DNA of 64,000 nt from Hasllibacter halocynthiae. GTDB lineage: Bacteria > Pseudomonadota > Alphaproteobacteria > Rhodobacterales > Rhodobacteraceae. The notes below the pieces were generated by a model, which searched no databases, was not told the origin of the DNA, and worked only from the letters and a program-made list of their open reading frames with translations. A program made the position numbers and the translations under genes. The DNA is taken from contig NZ_PVTT01000001.1 in NCBI RefSeq assembly GCF_003003095.1, positions 496,001-560,000 of the forward strand. Direction: 5' to 3'. Positions 36,982 through 44,799 of the stretch are shown here, piece by piece; within the stretch, counting starts at the first letter, position 1; each line of letters opens with the position of its first letter.

Positions 36982-37034
36982 AGCCCGGCCTACGCAAGGC
37001 CCAGGCGCTGGTGTAGGGCGGGCTTCAGCCCGCC
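36978..37034 (+). repeat. paired REP-like palindromes between prfB and speB
   Basis: Arms at 36978-36993 and 37013-37028 match as inverted repeats at 15 of 16 positions (ctgaagcccggcctac against the complement of gtagggcgggcttcag). The second arm can instead form a compact hairpin: 37017-37023 pairs with 37028-37034 around a four-base loop. The first fold starts on the prfB stop codon; the second ends just before the speB translation-start region. Similar gggcgggcttcagcccgcc palindromes are dispersed in many GC-rich genomes. Confidence 0.7.
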
Positions 37035-37049
37035 ATGCCTGGAGCCGAC

Positions 37050-38009
37050 ATGCTCGAATACGCGAAGACCCAGATCGACCACGCGATCACCCGGGACGAC
37101 CTCAAAGGGCACTCCTTCGAGAACGCGTTCGGCGGGGCGACCAGCTTCCTGCGCCGGAAGTACACGAAGGACCTCTCGGGCGTGGAGCTGGCCGTGACGG
37201 GCGTGCCCTTCGATCAGGCGGTGACGAACCGCCCCGGCGCGCGCTTCGGTCCCCGCGCGATCCGCGAGGCCTCGACGCTGCAGACATTCGACCCGCCCTA
37301 TCGCTGGCCCGTCGATCCGATGACCGACGTGGCGATGTGCGATTACGGTGATCTCGCCTTCGACTATGCCGACGTCGCGGCCTTCCCCGTCCGGCTCGAG
37401 GCGCATGTCGCAGGCATCCTCGGGGCGGGCGCGGCCTGCTTGGCGCTGGGGGGGGACCACTCCGTCACCTACCCGATTCTCAAGGCCCATGCGGCGGTGC
37501 ACGGGCCGCTTGCCGTGGTGCAGTTCGACGCCCATTCAGACACCTGGCCGGACGGCGATCCGAAGCGGATCGACCACGGCACGATGATGACGAAGGCGAT
37601 CCGCGACGGGATCGTGGACGTCGAGCGGTCGGTCCAGGTCGGCATCCGCACCACGAACGCCGAGAACCCGGTGCCGGAGATCGACGCCCTGACCGTGCAC
37701 GAGATCGGCCCCGTCGAGACGGCCCGCCGGATCCGCGAGGCGGTGGGGGACGCGAGGTGCTACGTCACCTTCGACATCGACTGCCTCGATCCCGCCTTCG
37801 CGCCCGGGACCGGAACGCCCGTCTGGGGCGGGCTGTCGAGCGCGCAGGCGCAGCGGATCCTCCTCGGGCTGGCGGGGATGAACGTCGTCGGCATGGACGT
37901 GGTCGAGGTCTCGCCCCCCTACGATCCCACGGGCTGCACCGCCGTCGCCGGGGCCCATGTGGCGACCGACCTCGCCTGTCTCTGGGCGGCTGGGGCCCGG
38001 GGGCGTTGA
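37050..38009 (+). CDS. speB: agmatinase (ureohydrolase family)
   Basis: Binuclear manganese enzyme splitting agmatine to putrescine and urea. The 319-residue length fits. Metal ligands are in LGGDHSVTYPI (His), VVQFDAHSDTW (Asp, His, Asp) and FDIDCLDPAFAPGTGTPVWGG (two Asp), and the substrate loop includes GGLSSAQ. Related guanidino hydrolases cannot be fully excluded. ATG 37050 was chosen over ATG 37035 because tggagcc lies at ribosome-site distance and the first ATG abuts a hairpin. It lies directly after prfB; expression could be affected by the palindromes between them. Confidence 0.9.
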   Translation: MLEYAKTQIDHAITRDDLKGHSFENAFGGATSFLRRKYTKDLSGVELAVTGVPFDQAVTNRPGARFGPRAIREASTLQTFDPPYRWPVDPMTDVAMCDYGDLAFDYADVAAFPVRLEAHVAGILGAGAACLALGGDHSVTYPILKAHAAVHGPLAVVQFDAHSDTWPDGDPKRIDHGTMMTKAIRDGIVDVERSVQVGIRTTNAENPVPEIDALTVHEIGPVETARRIREAVGDARCYVTFDIDCLDPAFAPGTGTPVWGGLSSAQAQRILLGLAGMNVVGMDVVEVSPPYDPTGCTAVAGAHVATDLACLWAAGARGR

Positions 38010-38040
38010 TCCCGCGCGCGCCCGCTCCATCTGGGTCTTC

Positions 38041-38511
38041 ATGACGCGCAGGGGATGGATCATCGGATCGGCGGTCGCGATCGCCGGGATCGCGGCGGGG
38101 GGCGCCGCCTTCGTCAGGCTGGCGCCGACCCGCCCGGCCGAATGGGACGTCGATCCCGCGCGGGAGGGGCGCACCGGCCCCGGGCGCCATCTGATCGCCG
38201 AAGAGGGCGACGCGCCGCCGCTGCAACTCGCCGCGCCGCCTGGCATGGTGCTGGACGCGCTGTCCGAGATCGCCGCCGAGGAGGGCGGGACCCGCATCGT
38301 CTGGCGCCCGGACGACGGCCGCGCAACCTGGGAGGTCCGCAGCCGCGTCATGGGCTTTCCCGACTACGTATCGGTCCGCGCGGTGCCCGCAGGCGGGGGC
38401 ACGGTGCTGACCGCCTATTCGCGGCTCCGCTACGGGGCGGACGACATGGGCGTGAACGAGGACCGGCTGAACCGGTGGACCGCCGCCCTGAAGGCGCGGC
38501 TGCCCGGTTGA
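38041..38511 (+). CDS. DUF1499 family protein
   Basis: Predicted 156-residue membrane-anchored protein of unknown function. An N-terminal hydrophobic helix ([19 protein letters not shown]) is followed by a periplasmic-facing domain with the DUF1499 motifs [33 protein letters not shown] and the preceding [13 protein letters not shown] 38041 gives [12 protein letters not shown] before the helix. It begins 31 bases after speB and precedes prfA by about 30 bases, so it is probably co-transcribed with both. Confidence 0.82.
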   Translation: MTRRGWIIGSAVAIAGIAAGGAAFVRLAPTRPAEWDVDPAREGRTGPGRHLIAEEGDAPPLQLAAPPGMVLDALSEIAAEEGGTRIVWRPDDGRATWEVRSRVMGFPDYVSVRAVPAGGGTVLTAYSRLRYGADDMGVNEDRLNRWTAALKARLPG

Positions 38512-38542
38512 CCGGGCGTCCTCGGGGCCGCACATCGGGCCG

Positions 38543-39592
38543 ATGCTGCCCGAGGACGCCCTGAACCGGATCACCGAACGCCTCGCCTATCTCGAGGCGG
38601 CGATGGCGGACGCGTCGGGCGACGTCGCCGCCTTGGGGCGCGAGTACGCCGAGGTGAAGCCTGTCGCCGATCAGGTGACCGAATGGCGCCGCCTGCGGGG
38701 CGAGGTCGCCGAGGCCGAGGGCATGCTGGACGATCCCGAGATGCGCGCCCTCGCCGAGGAGGAGCTGCCCCGCCTGCGCGCCCGCCTGCCGGAGGTCGAG
38801 GGGGCGCTGCGGGTGGCGCTGCTGCCTAAGGACGCCGCCGATGCCAGGCCCGCCATGGTCGAGATCAGGCCGGGCACCGGCGGCGAGGAGGCCGCGCTGT
38901 TCGCGCGGGACCTCTTGCGGATGTATCAGAGGCACGCCGAGTCAAAGGGTTGGGGGGCGGAGCTCGTCTCGCTAGCCGAGACGGAGCTGGGCGGCGTGAA
39001 GGAGGCGGTGCTTCACGTCGCGGGCGAGGGGGTGTTCGCGCGCCTCAAGTTCGAGAGCGGCGTGCACCGCGTCCAGCGGGTGCCTGAGACCGAATCGGGG
39101 GGGCGGATCCACACCTCGGCCGCGACGGTGGCGGTGCTGCCGGAGGCGGAGGAGGTGGACGTCGACATCCCCGCGCAGGACGTGCGGGTCGACACGATGC
39201 GGGCCTCGGGCGCGGGGGGGCAGCACGTCAACACCACCGATTCGGCGGTGCGGATCACCCATCTGCCGACGGGGATCGTGGTCACGTCGTCCGAGAAGTC
39301 CCAGCATCGCAACCGCGAGATCGCGATGGGCGTGCTGCGGTCGCGCCTCTTCGACCTGCAGCGGCAGGAGGCCGACGCGGAACGGGCGGCGGCGCGCAAG
39401 GGGCAGGTGGGGTCGGGCGATCGGTCGGAACGGATCCGGACCTACAACTTCCCCCAGGGGCGGGTGACGGATCACCGGATCGGGCTGACCCTGCACCGGC
39501 TGCCTCAGGTGCTGGCGGGCGATCTCGACGAGATCGCGGATGCCCTGATCGCCGCCGATCAGGCGGAGCGGCTGGCGGCGGAGGGGCTGTGA
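38543..39592 (+). CDS. prfA: peptide chain release factor 1
   Basis: Terminates translation at UAG and UAA. The 349-residue protein carries GGQ at 225-227 ([18 protein letters not shown]) and the RF1 tripeptide PET in [20 protein letters not shown], the P-x-T form that distinguishes RF1 from RF2. The N-terminal coiled helices and the C-terminal [11 protein letters not shown] motif are intact. Normally prmC follows within a few bases; here a ~430-base gap intervenes before prmC-like coding begins. Confidence 0.97.
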   Translation: MLPEDALNRITERLAYLEAAMADASGDVAALGREYAEVKPVADQVTEWRRLRGEVAEAEGMLDDPEMRALAEEELPRLRARLPEVEGALRVALLPKDAADARPAMVEIRPGTGGEEAALFARDLLRMYQRHAESKGWGAELVSLAETELGGVKEAVLHVAGEGVFARLKFESGVHRVQRVPETESGGRIHTSAATVAVLPEAEEVDVDIPAQDVRVDTMRASGAGGQHVNTTDSAVRITHLPTGIVVTSSEKSQHRNREIAMGVLRSRLFDLQRQEADAERAAARKGQVGSGDRSERIRTYNFPQGRVTDHRIGLTLHRLPQVLAGDLDEIADALIAADQAERLAAEGL

Positions 39593-40019
39593 TCCACGCC
39601 CCCCACGGGTTCGGGGAACGGGGCCGAGAGGCAGGAAGAGTCGCATGTAGGCAGGGTCTTGTGGCATGTTCTTCATCTCGTCGTGCGGCAGCGTACGTTC
39701 GCTTAACGTTCCTTTCATGCTTGCGCTGTAGCTTCCTCTCACGAGCGGGAGGACCGGCATGGGCCGACGAAGCATCTCCATCGCTGCCGGACGCGTGCCG
39801 GCAGCCGCGCAGGGGCGCGGGACCGCATCGGGGGCCTCTCCGGTGGACGGCATTCCTTCGTGGGGCGCGTCGGCGGGACGGGCCGGAACGCGGCGGGTGC
39901 GCGATCGGCGGGTGCGGGTTCGGCCGCGCGCCGACGGCCGCGTGAGCGGGGAAGGACGCCCCGTCCCGGAGAGGGACGTCCGGAAAGCCGGTCGAGGGGC
40001 GGCCGCCGACTGGCCGGAC
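39593..40019. other. 427-bp region between prfA and prmC, relatively AT-rich, with LexA box
   Basis: The segment 39650-39740 is the most AT-rich in the neighbourhood and contains a LexA-type box. An ATG at 39759 has an excellent ribosome site (gggagg), and an open frame runs from it into the prmC coding region. The 88 codons before the conserved domain use A or T in the third position far more often than local genes (about one in five) and encode Arg/Gly-rich low-complexity sequence. I cannot support a gene here; it is either a long 5' extension of prmC or a leader with degenerate sequence. Confidence 0.5.
39697..39711 (+). promoter_or_regulatory. LexA (SOS) box, GTTC-N7-GTTC
   Basis: The sequence gttcgcttaacgttc is an exact match to the direct-repeat LexA operator of Rhodobacter and other alphaproteobacteria. 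It lies in the AT-rich stretch after prfA and 48 bases before a well-placed ribosome site and ATG at 39759. No recognisable SOS gene follows; the downstream gene is prmC. Confidence 0.6.
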
Positions 40020-40849
40020 GTCGAGGGGGCAGCATTCGACGCGGCCCGCCGTGCGGTGGCGGCGCGGCTTCGCGGCGCGGTGCCGGACCCCATGGCCGAT
40101 GCCCGGCACCTCGTCGCGGCGGCGGCGGGCGTTCCGCGCGACCGGCTGATCCTCCTGGGCCCGGAGGCGCTGCCCGCCGGCGCGGCGGCACGGCTTGGCG
40201 CGCTGGTCGAGGGGCGGCTGGGCGGGGCGTCCGTGGCCGTCCTGACGGGGCGCAAGGCGTTCTGGGGGCGCGACTTCCTGGTGACGAAGGACGTGCTGGC
40301 CCCGCGCCCCGAGACGGAAGGGATCGTGGCCGAGGCGCTGCGGGAGCCGTTCGAGGCGGCCCTCGACCTCGGCACGGGGTCGGGCTGCCTCGCGGTGACG
40401 CTGCTGGCGGAGCGTCCGGCGGCGCGGGGCGTCGCCACGGATCTGTCGGCGGCCGCCCTCGCCGTGGCGCGCCGCAACGCCGGGACGCACGGCGTGGCGC
40501 CCCGCCTGCGGCTGGCGCAGGGCGACTGGTGGGGGCGGTCGAAGGGCGGTTCGACCTCGTGGTGTCGAACCCGCCCTATCTGGCCGAGGGCGAGATCGCC
40601 GCCCTCTCTGCCGAGGTCGCCGCCGAACCCCGGCTGGCGCTGACGCCGGGCGGGGACGGGCTGGGCGCCTATCGCGCGATCGCGGCGGGGCTGCGGGACC
40701 ATCTGGCGCCGGGTGGGCGGGTCCTGCTGGAGATCGGGCCGACCCAGGGCGCCGCGGTGGCCGCGATGCTGGGGGAATTGTCCGAGGTCCGGGTGCTGAG
40801 CGACATGGACGGCCGCGACCGGATCGTCGCGGGGCGGATGCCCGCTTGA
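40020..40849 (+). pseudogene. prmC: prmC (release factor glutamine methyltransferase), frameshifted as sequenced
   Basis: PrmC methylates the GGQ glutamine of RF1 and RF2. The N-terminal helical domain (FDAARRAVAARLRGAVPDPM) and SAM motif (ALDLGTGSGCLAVTLL) run in one frame to LAQGDWWG. The catalytic NPPY motif (LVVSNPPYLAEGE) and the rest of the domain lie in another frame. Restoring one G in the five-G run at 40531-40535 gives a continuous family-like protein (DWWGAVEGRFDLVVSNPPY). This may be a sequencing error, a true one-base deletion, or -1 slippage on the G run. The start codon is uncertain: candidates are ATG 39759 and GTG 39941. Confidence 0.8.
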
Positions 40850-41021
40850 CGGGGCCTTTCCGCTTGCCGTGGCCCCCCCTACATGATTTGACGCAGGGGC
40901 GCTTGGCAGGGGCGCGGGCCGTCCGGCCCGAGGGGACCCGCCGCGCGACCGACCTGAACGCATCGCATGGGCGCGCTTTTCCGACCGCGCGGCGAGCCGA
41001 ACCGGCCAGTAGGACGAAAGC

Positions 41022-41591
41022 ATGAGATCATCCAAGAACCGCTCGCGGTCCAAGAGCAACCGCGGTCGCCCGTCGGGCAACGTCGTGAACCGCGTGTTCG
41101 ACTCCTCGGGGCCCGAGGGCAAGGTGCGCGGCACGCCGCAGCAGATCATCGACAAGTACGCCGCCCTGGCGCGCGACGCGCAGCTGGCCGGCGACCGCGT
41201 GGCGACGGAGAACTTCCAGCAGCACGCGGAGCATTACACCCGCATGCTGGCCGAGGCGACGGCCGAGCAGGAGCAGAAGCGCCAGCAGCAGGAGCGCGAA
41301 CAGCAGGCCCGCCAGCAGCGCGAGGCCGAGAAGCGCGAGCGCCGCGAGCAGCAGCAGAACCAGGGCGGAGGCCAGGGGAACGATCAGGGGAACGGGCCCG
41401 GGAGCGACCAGGGCGGCGGCCAGGAGGATGGGCAGGGGCAGGACCGGTCCGACGGCGGCCCGGTCGACGTGCCCGAGGGGCAGCAGGGCGGCGGCGACCA
41501 GCCGAAGAAGCGCAGCCGTTCGCGCAAGCGCGGCGGCGGAGGCGGCGACCAGTCGGAGCAGCAGCAGCCCGCCGAGAATGCGGACGGCTGA
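41022..41591 (+). CDS. DUF4167 domain protein, low-complexity tail
   Basis: Protein of 189 residues of the alphaproteobacterial DUF4167 family, function unknown. The conserved N terminus (VVNRVFDSSGPEGKVRGTPQ, then DKYAALARDAQLAGDRVATENFQQHAEHYTRML) is intact. The remainder is Gln/Glu/Gly-rich, likely disordered or coiled, ending with KKRSRSRKR. The very basic N terminus (MRSSKNRSRSKSNRGR) and acidic-basic tail suggest RNA or nucleic-acid contact. It has its usual place after prmC. It converges on rsmA. Confidence 0.88.
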   Translation: MRSSKNRSRSKSNRGRPSGNVVNRVFDSSGPEGKVRGTPQQIIDKYAALARDAQLAGDRVATENFQQHAEHYTRMLAEATAEQEQKRQQQEREQQARQQREAEKRERREQQQNQGGGQGNDQGNGPGSDQGGGQEDGQGQDRSDGGPVDVPEGQQGGGDQPKKRSRSRKRGGGGGDQSEQQQPAENADG

Positions 41592-41596
41592 CCCCG

Positions 41597-42433
41597 CTAG
41601 GGGGCGAAGGCGCGGGCGAGGGCGCAGAAGCCCTCCACCGACACGGTTTCGGCCCGCTGGGTGGGCGCGATCCCGGCGGCGCGGATCCTGTCCTCGGCGT
41701 CCGGGGCGAGGGGTTTCAGGGACTGGCGGAGCATCTTTCGGCGCTGGCCGAAGGCGGCGGCGGTGACGCGCTGGAGGACGCCGGGATCGGCGGGGAAGCG
41801 CGGCGCGTCGAGGGCCACGACGTGCACCACCGCCGAGCGGACCTTGGGCGGCGGGGTGAACGCCTCGGGCGGCAGGGTCAGGGCGATGCGCGCCTCGCTG
41901 CGCCACTGGGCGAGGATCGCGAGGCGGCCATAGGACTTCGATCCGGGCGCGGCGGTGATGCGGTCGGCGACCTCGCGCTGGAACATCAGCGTCATGTCCC
42001 GCCAGGCCGGGGGCCAGGCGGGGGGCGTCAGCCAGCGGACGAGAAGCTCGGTCCCGATGTTGTAGGGCAGGTTGGCGGCGATGCGGATCGGCGGGTCGAG
42101 CCGGCCGAGATGGCCACCGTCCAGGGCGTCGCCCTCGACGACCTCGAGGCGGCCGGGATAGGCGGCCGCGATCTCGGCGAGGGCGGGGATCGCGCGGGCG
42201 TCCTTCTCGACCGCGAGGACGCGGCGGGCGCCCTCGGCCAGCAGGGCGCGCGTCAGGCCGCCCGGGCCGGGCCCGACCTCGAGGAGGTCCATCCCCGCCG
42301 GCCCGCCGCCGATGCGGGCGATCTTCGCCGTGAGGTTCAGGTCGAGCAGGAAGTTCTGCCCGAGCGACCTGCGCGGGGCCAGGCCGTGGGCCGCGATGAC
42401 CTGCCGCAGCGGGGGCAGGGGATCGGGCGTCAT
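41597..42433 (-). CDS. rsmA: 16S rRNA (adenine1518/1519-N6) dimethyltransferase RsmA
   Basis: Dimethylates two adjacent adenines in helix 45 of 16S rRNA during small-subunit assembly (KsgA). The 278-residue protein has [11 protein letters not shown], the SAM motif [24 protein letters not shown], the catalytic [14 protein letters not shown] (N-LPY) and [10 protein letters not shown]. The C-terminal helical domain contains [16 protein letters not shown] 42433 was chosen over an upstream ATG because it begins the conserved region. It is the last gene of the lptF-lptG-lptD-surA-pdxA-rsmA group. Confidence 0.96.
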   Translation of the reverse strand: MTPDPLPPLRQVIAAHGLAPRRSLGQNFLLDLNLTAKIARIGGGPAGMDLLEVGPGPGGLTRALLAEGARRVLAVEKDARAIPALAEIAAAYPGRLEVVEGDALDGGHLGRLDPPIRIAANLPYNIGTELLVRWLTPPAWPPAWRDMTLMFQREVADRITAAPGSKSYGRLAILAQWRSEARIALTLPPEAFTPPPKVRSAVVHVVALDAPRFPADPGVLQRVTAAAFGQRRKMLRQSLKPLAPDAEDRIRAAGIAPTQRAETVSVEGFCALARAFAP

Positions 42434-42467
42434 CGGCGGCCCCTGCGCGGCGGGCCGGGCAGGGCGT

Positions 42468-43445
42468 TCATGCCTTGCCGCGGGCACGGGCCATGCCGTC
42501 GGCGAGGAGGAGGGCGTTCACGAAGCTGGTCGGGTCGGCCTCGCCCGTTCCGGCGATGTCGAGGGCGGTTCCGTGGTCGGGCGACGTGCGGACGATCCGA
42601 AGGCCGAGCGTGACGTTCACGCCGCCGGCGAAGTCGACCGTCTTCACAGGGATCAGCGCCTGGTCGTGGTACATGCAGACCGCCACGTCGTAGCGGGCGC
42701 GGGCGGCGGGGTGGAACATGGTATCGCCCGGCAGGGGGCCGGCGACGTCCAGCCCCTCGGCGCGGCACGTCTCGAGCGCGGGGACGATCAGCTCGATCTC
42801 CTCGCGGCCGATCTTGCCGCCCTCGCCGGCATGGGGGTTCAGGCCGGCCACGGCGATGCGCGGTCGCTCGATCCCGAAATCCCGCACCATGGACCGGGCC
42901 GCGATGCGGATCGTGCGCGCGAGGTCGGTGCGGGCCAGCGCCTGCGGCACGTCGGCGAGGGGGACGTGGATCGTCGCGGGGACGACGCGCAGCCCCTCGC
43001 CGACGAGCATCATGACCTCGTGGTCGGCGCCAGTGAGATGGGCGAGGAACTCGGTATGGCCGGGGAAGCGGAAATCCGCGCCCTCGATCAGGGCCTCCTT
43101 CTGGATGGGCAGCGTGCAGAGGGCGGCGGCGCGCGCCTCGCGCACCTCGAGCACCGCGCGCTCGATGGCGGCGACGGTGGCGGGCGCGTTGCGCGGGTCG
43201 AGCCGGCCGGGCATGCGGCGGGCGGGAAAGCCCAGCGGCAGGACGGGAAGCCCGCGGGCCGCCGCCGCGGGCGCGTCGCGCATGTCGGAGAGGATCTGCG
43301 GGTTCGCCCCCTCGGGCAGGTGCCGGGGATCGCCGATCCATGCGAAGGGCAGCGCCGCCCGGAGCTGGCGGTGCGCCATCACGGCCAGCTCGGGGCCGAT
43401 GCCGGCGGGATCGCCGCAGGAGACGGCGACGGGAAGCGCGCTCAT
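42468..43445 (-). CDS. pdxA: 4-hydroxythreonine-4-phosphate dehydrogenase PdxA
   Basis: NAD-dependent oxidative decarboxylase of the DXP-dependent vitamin B6 route. The 325-residue length is standard. Landmarks are [15 protein letters not shown] at the N terminus, the metal-binding histidine in [29 protein letters not shown] and [10 protein letters not shown], and [25 protein letters not shown] at the end. It lies between surA and rsmA, its canonical position; separation from surA is about 80 bases and from rsmA about 34. Confidence 0.96.
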   Translation of the reverse strand: MSALPVAVSCGDPAGIGPELAVMAHRQLRAALPFAWIGDPRHLPEGANPQILSDMRDAPAAAARGLPVLPLGFPARRMPGRLDPRNAPATVAAIERAVLEVREARAAALCTLPIQKEALIEGADFRFPGHTEFLAHLTGADHEVMMLVGEGLRVVPATIHVPLADVPQALARTDLARTIRIAARSMVRDFGIERPRIAVAGLNPHAGEGGKIGREEIELIVPALETCRAEGLDVAGPLPGDTMFHPAARARYDVAVCMYHDQALIPVKTVDFAGGVNVTLGLRIVRTSPDHGTALDIAGTGEADPTSFVNALLLADGMARARGKA

Positions 43446-43524
43446 CCCCGGGACCGGGGAGGGAGGGGGGCGAGGCCCCGCAGCGCCTTCGGGCGGCGGG
43501 GGCGCGGCGCGCGGGTCCGCACGC

Positions 43525-44799
43525 TCAAGGCAGGATCTCGATGCGGGTCTCGGCGCGCAGCGTCTGGAGGAGGGCGTCGGCGCGGGCGTCGAGCGCGCGG
43601 TTCTGCAGCGCGGCGCGAATCGCCTCGCGGTCGGCCTCGCCGGGGAGGGGATACTCGCGGTCGCAGAGCATGAGGAAGATCAGGGTCTGCCCGCCCGCGC
43701 GCGTCAGCACGGTCGATGCCTCGCCCGCGTCGAGCAGCGCCAACTCCTGCGCGATGTCGGCGGGAATTTGCGAGGGCGGCAGCGTGCCGCGGTCGAGGCG
43801 GTCCTGCCCGACCTCGCGCGCGATGGGGTAGAGGTCGTCGCAGGTGTCCACGCGCGCCCGGATGGCCGCCGCCTCGGCCAGGGCCTGGGGCGTGCGCCCG
43901 CCGGGGATGTAGAAGGCGGCGTAGTCGATGGCGGTGGGGGCCGGGGCGGGGCGCGGGGCCTCGCGCACCTCGCGCAGTTGGAAGATCGCGACTGCGCGCC
44001 CCTCGGCGAGCGGGACGGGGGCCGAGACCTCGCCCGGGGCGAGGCCCGAGAGGAGCTGCCGCAGGGGTCCGGGCAGGTCGGCGGCGTCCATCGCGTCGAT
44101 CAGGCCGCCGGCAGGGCCTTCGGGCGCGACGGAGAACTGCCGGGCCTCGGCGGCGAAGGCGGCGAGCGAGGGCGAGGAGCCCAGGGCGTCGATCCGCGAG
44201 CGAGCCTGCGCGGCGAACTGGGGCGTGTCGACCCGGTAGACCACGCGCGAGAAGGCGTAGCGCAGGCCGGGATCGCCGGCGAGGCGCCGAATCTCGCGGT
44301 CGACGTCGCGCTCGTCCACCTCGACCTCGCGCAGGAGGCGCTGGCGCACGATTTCGCGGAAGCCGAGGCCGGCGGCGACGAAGTCGCGGAAGGTCGCGGC
44401 GTCGACGCCGTTCTGGGCGAGGCCGGCGACGAACTCGTCCGTGGAGAGGCCGGCGCGGCCGGCGAACTCGGCCATGCCTTCCATCACTTGCTCGTCGGTG
44501 AGGTCGATGCCGGCCTCCTCGGCCGCCTCCTGGCGGACGCGGTCGTCGATCAGCCCCTCGAGCGCGAGCTCGGCCGGATCGCCGGGCTGGCCGATCACCT
44601 CGACGAAGCGGGTGCGCTGCTGAAGCTCGTAGGCCGTGACGACGCGGTCGCCGACGCGGGCGACGGGCTCGAAGAGGCCCTGCGCGAAGGTGGCCGTTCC
44701 CAGCAGGGCGCCGAGCGCGACCCCGCGAATGAGGCCGATGACGGCCCCTGTCCTGATGCGTCGCACGCCCGTCCCCCGTGTTCCGTCCCGTCGCCTCAT
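43525..44799 (-). CDS. surA: SurA-like periplasmic chaperone/peptidyl-prolyl isomerase
   Basis: Periplasmic chaperone that escorts outer-membrane proteins, LptD among them. The 424-residue protein has an N-terminal signal region (VIGLIRGVALGALLGTATFAQG), then the SurA_N helical domain (VARVGDRVVTAYELQQRTRF, ALEGLIDDRVRQEAAEEAGI), a parvulin-like region (YAFSRVVYRVDTP to GEVSAPVPLAEGRAVAIFQL) and a C-terminal part. The parvulin domains are divergent; isomerase activity is not assured. Its start overlaps the lptD stop by four bases (ATGA), coupling translation of the chaperone and its client. Confidence 0.88.
   Translation of the reverse strand: MRRRDGTRGTGVRRIRTGAVIGLIRGVALGALLGTATFAQGLFEPVARVGDRVVTAYELQQRTRFVEVIGQPGDPAELALEGLIDDRVRQEAAEEAGIDLTDEQVMEGMAEFAGRAGLSTDEFVAGLAQNGVDAATFRDFVAAGLGFREIVRQRLLREVEVDERDVDREIRRLAGDPGLRYAFSRVVYRVDTPQFAAQARSRIDALGSSPSLAAFAAEARQFSVAPEGPAGGLIDAMDAADLPGPLRQLLSGLAPGEVSAPVPLAEGRAVAIFQLREVREAPRPAPAPTAIDYAAFYIPGGRTPQALAEAAAIRARVDTCDDLYPIAREVGQDRLDRGTLPPSQIPADIAQELALLDAGEASTVLTRAGGQTLIFLMLCDREYPLPGEADREAIRAALQNRALDARADALLQTLRAETRIEILP

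Noticed and set aside
39759-40019. Treating ATG 39759 as a firm start giving PrmC an ~88-residue N-terminal extension
   Set aside because: The ribosome site is good, but third-position composition is unlike local genes and the sequence is low-complexity. Left as an unresolved start.
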